Program-made: the position numbers and the translations under genes
The notes under the pieces: model-generated
What the model was told of the DNA's origin: nothing
The model's input: only the letters and a program-made list of their open reading frames with translations
Database searches by the model: none
Assembly (NCBI GenBank): GCA_020859995.1
Contig: JAJBVE010000005.1
Location: forward strand, 1-34,120
Reading direction: 5' to 3'
Length of the DNA stretch: 34,120 nt
Source of the DNA: Clostridiales bacterium
GTDB lineage: Bacteria; Bacillota; Clostridia; Lachnospirales; Lachnospiraceae
Shown: positions 31,218-34,120 of the stretch, one piece after another
Layout: the number at the start of each line of letters is the position of its first letter
Position numbering within the stretch: position 1 is the first letter of the stretch

Positions 31218-32642
31218 ATGCCGGACAAAAAAGGACAGTCAATAGAAGAACAGTCAATAGAAGAACAGTCAATAGAAGAACAGTCAATAGAAGAACAGAA
31301 GGTAGAATTGTTTGAGCAGACGCCGATTCCGCGGGCGGTCATGAAGATGGCGGTTCCTACGGTGCTCAGCTCCCTTGTTATGGTGATTTATAACCTGGCA
31401 GACACATACTTTGTGGGTATGCTGAATGATCCGGTGGAAAATGCCGCAGTCACGCTGGCAGCGCCGGTGCTTCTGGCGTTTAATGCCATCATTAATCTGT
31501 TTGGAGTCGGCGGCTCCAGTCTGATGAGCCGCTTTCTTGGAAAAAAGGAGTACGAGTCGGTGCGGAAAAGCTCCGCTGTCAGCTTTTATTGCGCTCTGGG
31601 ATGTTCCATTTTATTTTCATTGATGGCAGGCATTTTCCATGCCCAGCTGCTGGGAATCCTGGGGACCACCAGCGACACTGCGGAGGCTACCTGGCAGTAT
31701 CTGCGCTGGACCACGCTTTGCGGGGCAGTTCCGGCGATTTTGAATGTGGTACTGGCCAACCTGGTGCGCTCGGAGGGCGCTTCCCTGCACGCGAGCATCG
31801 GCACCATGAGCGGCTGTCTGCTGAACATTGTCCTGGATCCGATCTTCATACTGCCTGCGGGATTGGGCATGGGAGCAGCCGGTGCGGGACTGGCCACCTT
31901 TCTTTCTAACTGTGTGGCCTGTATTTATTTCTTTGTCCTTTTGTGGGTGCGTCGCGGGAAGACGCTGGTGTGTGTAAACCCGCGCGTGTTTGCGTTTGAC
32001 AAGGCGATATTGAAGGGAATCTGTGCAGTCGGCGTGCCTGCCGCGATTCAGAATCTGCTGAACGTGACCAGCATGACAGTGCTGAATAACTTTACCTCCT
32101 CCTACGGCTCCAACGCGGTCGCCGCGATGGGAATCACCCAGAAGATCAATATGATCCCCATGTATATCGCGATGGGCGTCTCACAGGGCATTATGCCGCT
32201 GGTCGGCTACAACTACGCCAGCGGGAACCGGGAACGCATGAAAAAGGCCATTACCTTCACCGCGAAAATCAGTGTTACATTCATGCTGCTGATGACGGTT
32301 GTTTATTTCGCGGGTTCGGAAAGGCTGATTCGCCTGTTTATGAAAAATGAAGAGGTAGTCGCCTATGGCGGCCGCTTCCTGAAGGGGATGTGCCTGGAAC
32401 TGGTATTTTTGAATGTCGATTTCCTGGCAGTGGGTGTGTTTCAGGCCTGCGGCATGGGAAGGAAGTCGCTGGTATTTGCTATTTTAAGAAAGGTCGTGCT
32501 GGAGATACCGGCGCTGTTTTTGCTGAACTGGCTCTGGCCGCTGTACGGCCTTGCTTACGCCCAGCCCTGCGCGGAATTCGTGCTGGCGATTGCGGCGGTC
32601 ATTCTGCTGGGAAGGATTTTCCGGGAGCAGGCGCGTTCCTGA
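31218..32642 (+). CDS. MATE-family efflux transporter with tandem-repeat N terminus
   Basis: A 474-residue membrane protein with about twelve hydrophobic segments, exporting drugs or metabolites against a Na+ or H+ gradient. MATE features are visible: AVPTVLSSLVMVIYNLADTYFVG at the first helix and GSSLMSRFLGKKEYE, then NIVLDPIFILPAGLGMGAAGA mid-protein. The start follows AAAGGAG. The cytoplasmic N terminus contains four identical SIEEQ units from a perfect 15-bp DNA repeat, unusual for this family. It lies 33 bases after the nitroreductase, so both may be one transcript. Confidence 0.92.
   Translation: MPDKKGQSIEEQSIEEQSIEEQSIEEQKVELFEQTPIPRAVMKMAVPTVLSSLVMVIYNLADTYFVGMLNDPVENAAVTLAAPVLLAFNAIINLFGVGGSSLMSRFLGKKEYESVRKSSAVSFYCALGCSILFSLMAGIFHAQLLGILGTTSDTAEATWQYLRWTTLCGAVPAILNVVLANLVRSEGASLHASIGTMSGCLLNIVLDPIFILPAGLGMGAAGAGLATFLSNCVACIYFFVLLWVRRGKTLVCVNPRVFAFDKAILKGICAVGVPAAIQNLLNVTSMTVLNNFTSSYGSNAVAAMGITQKINMIPMYIAMGVSQGIMPLVGYNYASGNRERMKKAITFTAKISVTFMLLMTVVYFAGSERLIRLFMKNEEVVAYGGRFLKGMCLELVFLNVDFLAVGVFQACGMGRKSLVFAILRKVVLEIPALFLLNWLWPLYGLAYAQPCAEFVLAIAAVILLGRIFREQARS
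31236..31295 (+). repeat. Four perfect copies of a 15-bp repeat
   Basis: CAGTCAATAGAAGAA repeats four times without a mismatch (31236-31250, 31251-31265, 31266-31280, 31281-31295). Perfect identity suggests recent slippage. The unit is a multiple of three, so copy changes lengthen the N-terminal tail and do not shift frame. Confidence 0.95.
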
Positions 32643-32744
32643 AGAGACTGGTTTTTGACTGTGAAACCCATATGCCGCTTTCATTTGCAAATGGTGTGGC
32701 AAAGGGATCGTTCTGACCCCAGATTTTTCTTTAAAACCTGTGAA

Positions 32745-32793
32745 AGGCTGCACGAATGTGCTGCGTGGCTGGTAAAGCAGCAGCGAAAAGCCT
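32745..32793 (+). other. Nested hairpin in the intergenic gap
   Basis: AGGCT (32745-32749) pairs with AGCCT (32789-32793) around an inner GCTGC/GCAGC stem (32760-32764 with 32777-32781). It lies in the 409-base gap after the MATE gene, with no T-tract, so its role is unclear. I see no gene in this gap. Confidence 0.35.
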
Positions 32794-32834
32794 GAGGAAT
32801 TGCCGTAAAATACATGAAAACCCCAGATTCCATC

Positions 32835-32863
32835 TTGCGGTATCAGGAAAATTCTGCTATACT
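32835..32863 (+). promoter_or_regulatory. Promoter of the phosphofructokinase gene
   Basis: TTGCGG (32835-32840), 17 bases, TATACT (32858-32863). The gene begins about 190 bases further on; the leader contains a TTCGC-TTC-GCGAA hairpin near 32964-32976 and a direct CAGCCTG pair. Confidence 0.6.
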
Positions 32864-33051
32864 GCTTGGCGGGAAAATCTGGTTTGCTCGTTTGAGAGAC
32901 GGACATGTAAGGGAAAACGGGCGGTTTGAAATTGCTTCGCGATGGGACAGCCTGCAGCCTGCATTCGCTTCGCGAATATGGAACATGTTCTGAATGATAC
33001 AGATTTTCACAGAGTGAACAACTACAGACAGAAATTCAGGAGGAATTTACA

Positions 33052-34120
33052 ATGAAAGGAAATATTGTAGTAGGCCAGTCCGGCGGCCCGACAGCGGTGA
33101 TTAATTCCAGCCTCGCGGGCGTGGTGAGCAAGGCGAGAGAGCTTGGCGTTGAGAAGATTTATGGTATGCATCACGGCATCCAGGGCTTTTTAAATGAGGA
33201 CCTGGTGGACATGGGCGAATATATTAAGGAAGATAAAGACATCGAGCTTCTGAAGAGAACACCGTCAGCCTTCCTTGGTTCCTGCCGTTACAAGCTGCCG
33301 AAGATCGAGGGCAACGAGGCGGTTTACGACAAGATTTTTGAAATTCTGGAAAAATATAACATCGAGTGCCTGTTCTACATCGGCGGCAATGATTCGATGG
33401 ATACGATCAAGATGCTTTCTGATTATGCGGCACTTAAGGGCAAGACCCAGCGCTTCATGGGCATTCCGAAGACGATTGATAATGATCTGCCGATCACTGA
33501 CCATTGCCCGGGCTACGGCTCCGCAGCGAAATACATCGCGACCTCCCTTAAGGAAGTGATCCGCGATAACGCTAGCTTTGGTGTGGAGAAGCCGACCGTT
33601 TGCATCGTAGAGATCATGGGACGTCACGCAGGCTGGCTGACCGCTGCTGCGGCACTTTCCAGAGACGAGGACTGCGAAGGACCGGATCTGATCTATGTGC
33701 CGGAGTCCGTATTTGATATGGACGATTTTATGGCAAGAGTAAAAGATCTTGCGGCGAAGAAGAGCTCCGTAGTGATCGCGGTTTCCGAGGGTATCCGCAT
33801 TGCGGACGGACGTTTTGTATGCGAACTCGGCGGCGGTTCTGACTATGTAGATGCTTTCGGACATAAGCAGCTTTCCGGATGTGCGGCTACGCTGGCGAAC
33901 AAGGTTGCCGCGGAGACAGGCCTGAAGACGCGTGCGATCGAACTTTCTACTCTGCAGAGAGCGGCAACTCATATTGCGTCTCTGAATGATATCAATGAAG
34001 CGTTCAACGTAGGCTATCTGGCATGCAAGGCGGCTGACGAGGGTCAGACCGGCATGATGATCACGATCGATGTAAAGGAGCGCAGCCCGTATCAGGTTGG
34101 CTACAGCATCTATGACATTC
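33052..34120 (+). CDS. pfp: 6-phosphofructokinase, pyrophosphate-dependent type (5' part only)
   Basis: The first 356 residues, cut by the window's end. It converts fructose 6-phosphate to fructose 1,6-bisphosphate. The two residues that mark the phosphoryl donor point to pyrophosphate: IGGNDSMDT has Asp where ATP enzymes have Gly (GGDGS), and PKTIDNDLP has Lys where they have Gly (PGTIDND). Other seen motifs are GQSGGPTAVINSS at the start and EIMGRHAGWL. ATG 33052 follows CAGGAGG. Probably a monocistronic glycolytic gene behind its own promoter. The family call is certain; the donor follows from established residue rules. Confidence 0.93.
   Translation, partial: MKGNIVVGQSGGPTAVINSSLAGVVSKARELGVEKIYGMHHGIQGFLNEDLVDMGEYIKEDKDIELLKRTPSAFLGSCRYKLPKIEGNEAVYDKIFEILEKYNIECLFYIGGNDSMDTIKMLSDYAALKGKTQRFMGIPKTIDNDLPITDHCPGYGSAAKYIATSLKEVIRDNASFGVEKPTVCIVEIMGRHAGWLTAAAALSRDEDCEGPDLIYVPESVFDMDDFMARVKDLAAKKSSVVIAVSEGIRIADGRFVCELGGGSDYVDAFGHKQLSGCAATLANKVAAETGLKTRAIELSTLQRAATHIASLNDINEAFNVGYLACKAADEGQTGMMITIDVKERSPYQVGYSIYDI

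Noticed and set aside
31236-31295. Short repeat array as a CRISPR or on/off phase switch
   Set aside because: There are no spacers, and the 15-bp unit is a multiple of three, so copy changes cannot switch the frame.

Overview
The window looks like chromosome of a gut-type anaerobic Clostridia (Firmicutes), most likely Lachnospiraceae. This is inferred from strong AGGAGG ribosome-binding sites, a CUT1 sugar importer without its own ATPase, a GPH symporter, a desulfoferrodoxin and a pyrophosphate-type phosphofructokinase. No rRNA, tRNA, CRISPR array, insertion sequence or integrase was seen.

Layout. (1) 113-9148 is a sucrose/fructo-oligosaccharide locus. A divergent AraC-type regulator faces a binding protein and two permeases, followed by a GH32 beta-fructosidase and a GH13_4 amylosucrase-like enzyme. 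(2) 9317-23414 reads as a gallotannin/gallate island. It holds a LysR regulator, a divergent GPH symporter, a ribose-type ABC importer (binding protein, double ATPase, permease), an alpha/beta esterase, a subtype-B-like tannase, an LpdC-type gallate decarboxylase of the UbiD family, a GH3 glycosidase and a UbiX/LpdB-type flavin prenyltransferase. The esterases lack signal peptides, so galloyl esters would be imported, cut inside the cell, and the gallate decarboxylated to pyrogallol. (3) 23445-23811 holds a compact locus that looks like a type I toxin-antitoxin system of par/Fst architecture: a 34-residue hydrophobic peptide on the minus strand, a converging small RNA, a shared terminator and a 17-bp direct repeat. 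(4) 23877-28768 carries a GH36 alpha-galactosidase, a desulfoferrodoxin, a decayed stretch (broken GNAT gene, phosphatase stub), a MIF-family tautomerase and a second GNAT. (5) 28777-34120 is mostly housekeeping or accessory: RsuA-type pseudouridine synthase, ketopantoate-reductase-like protein, nitroreductase, MATE transporter and the start of a PPi-type phosphofructokinase.

Regulation can be partly read. Two promoters of the tannin island, before the symporter (10302-10365) and before the esterase (16255-16319), share a 15-bp LysR-type box (13 of 15 identical) and a TCGAATTG element at the -35 with almost identical spacing to a TATAAT -10. This ties the importers and the catabolic enzymes to one regulon, probably of the adjacent LysR protein. 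The most novel-looking items are this regulon with its dedicated sugar-type importer, and the hidden type I toxin-antitoxin locus. Several genes also carry in-frame tandem or low-complexity insertions, a recurring oddity here.
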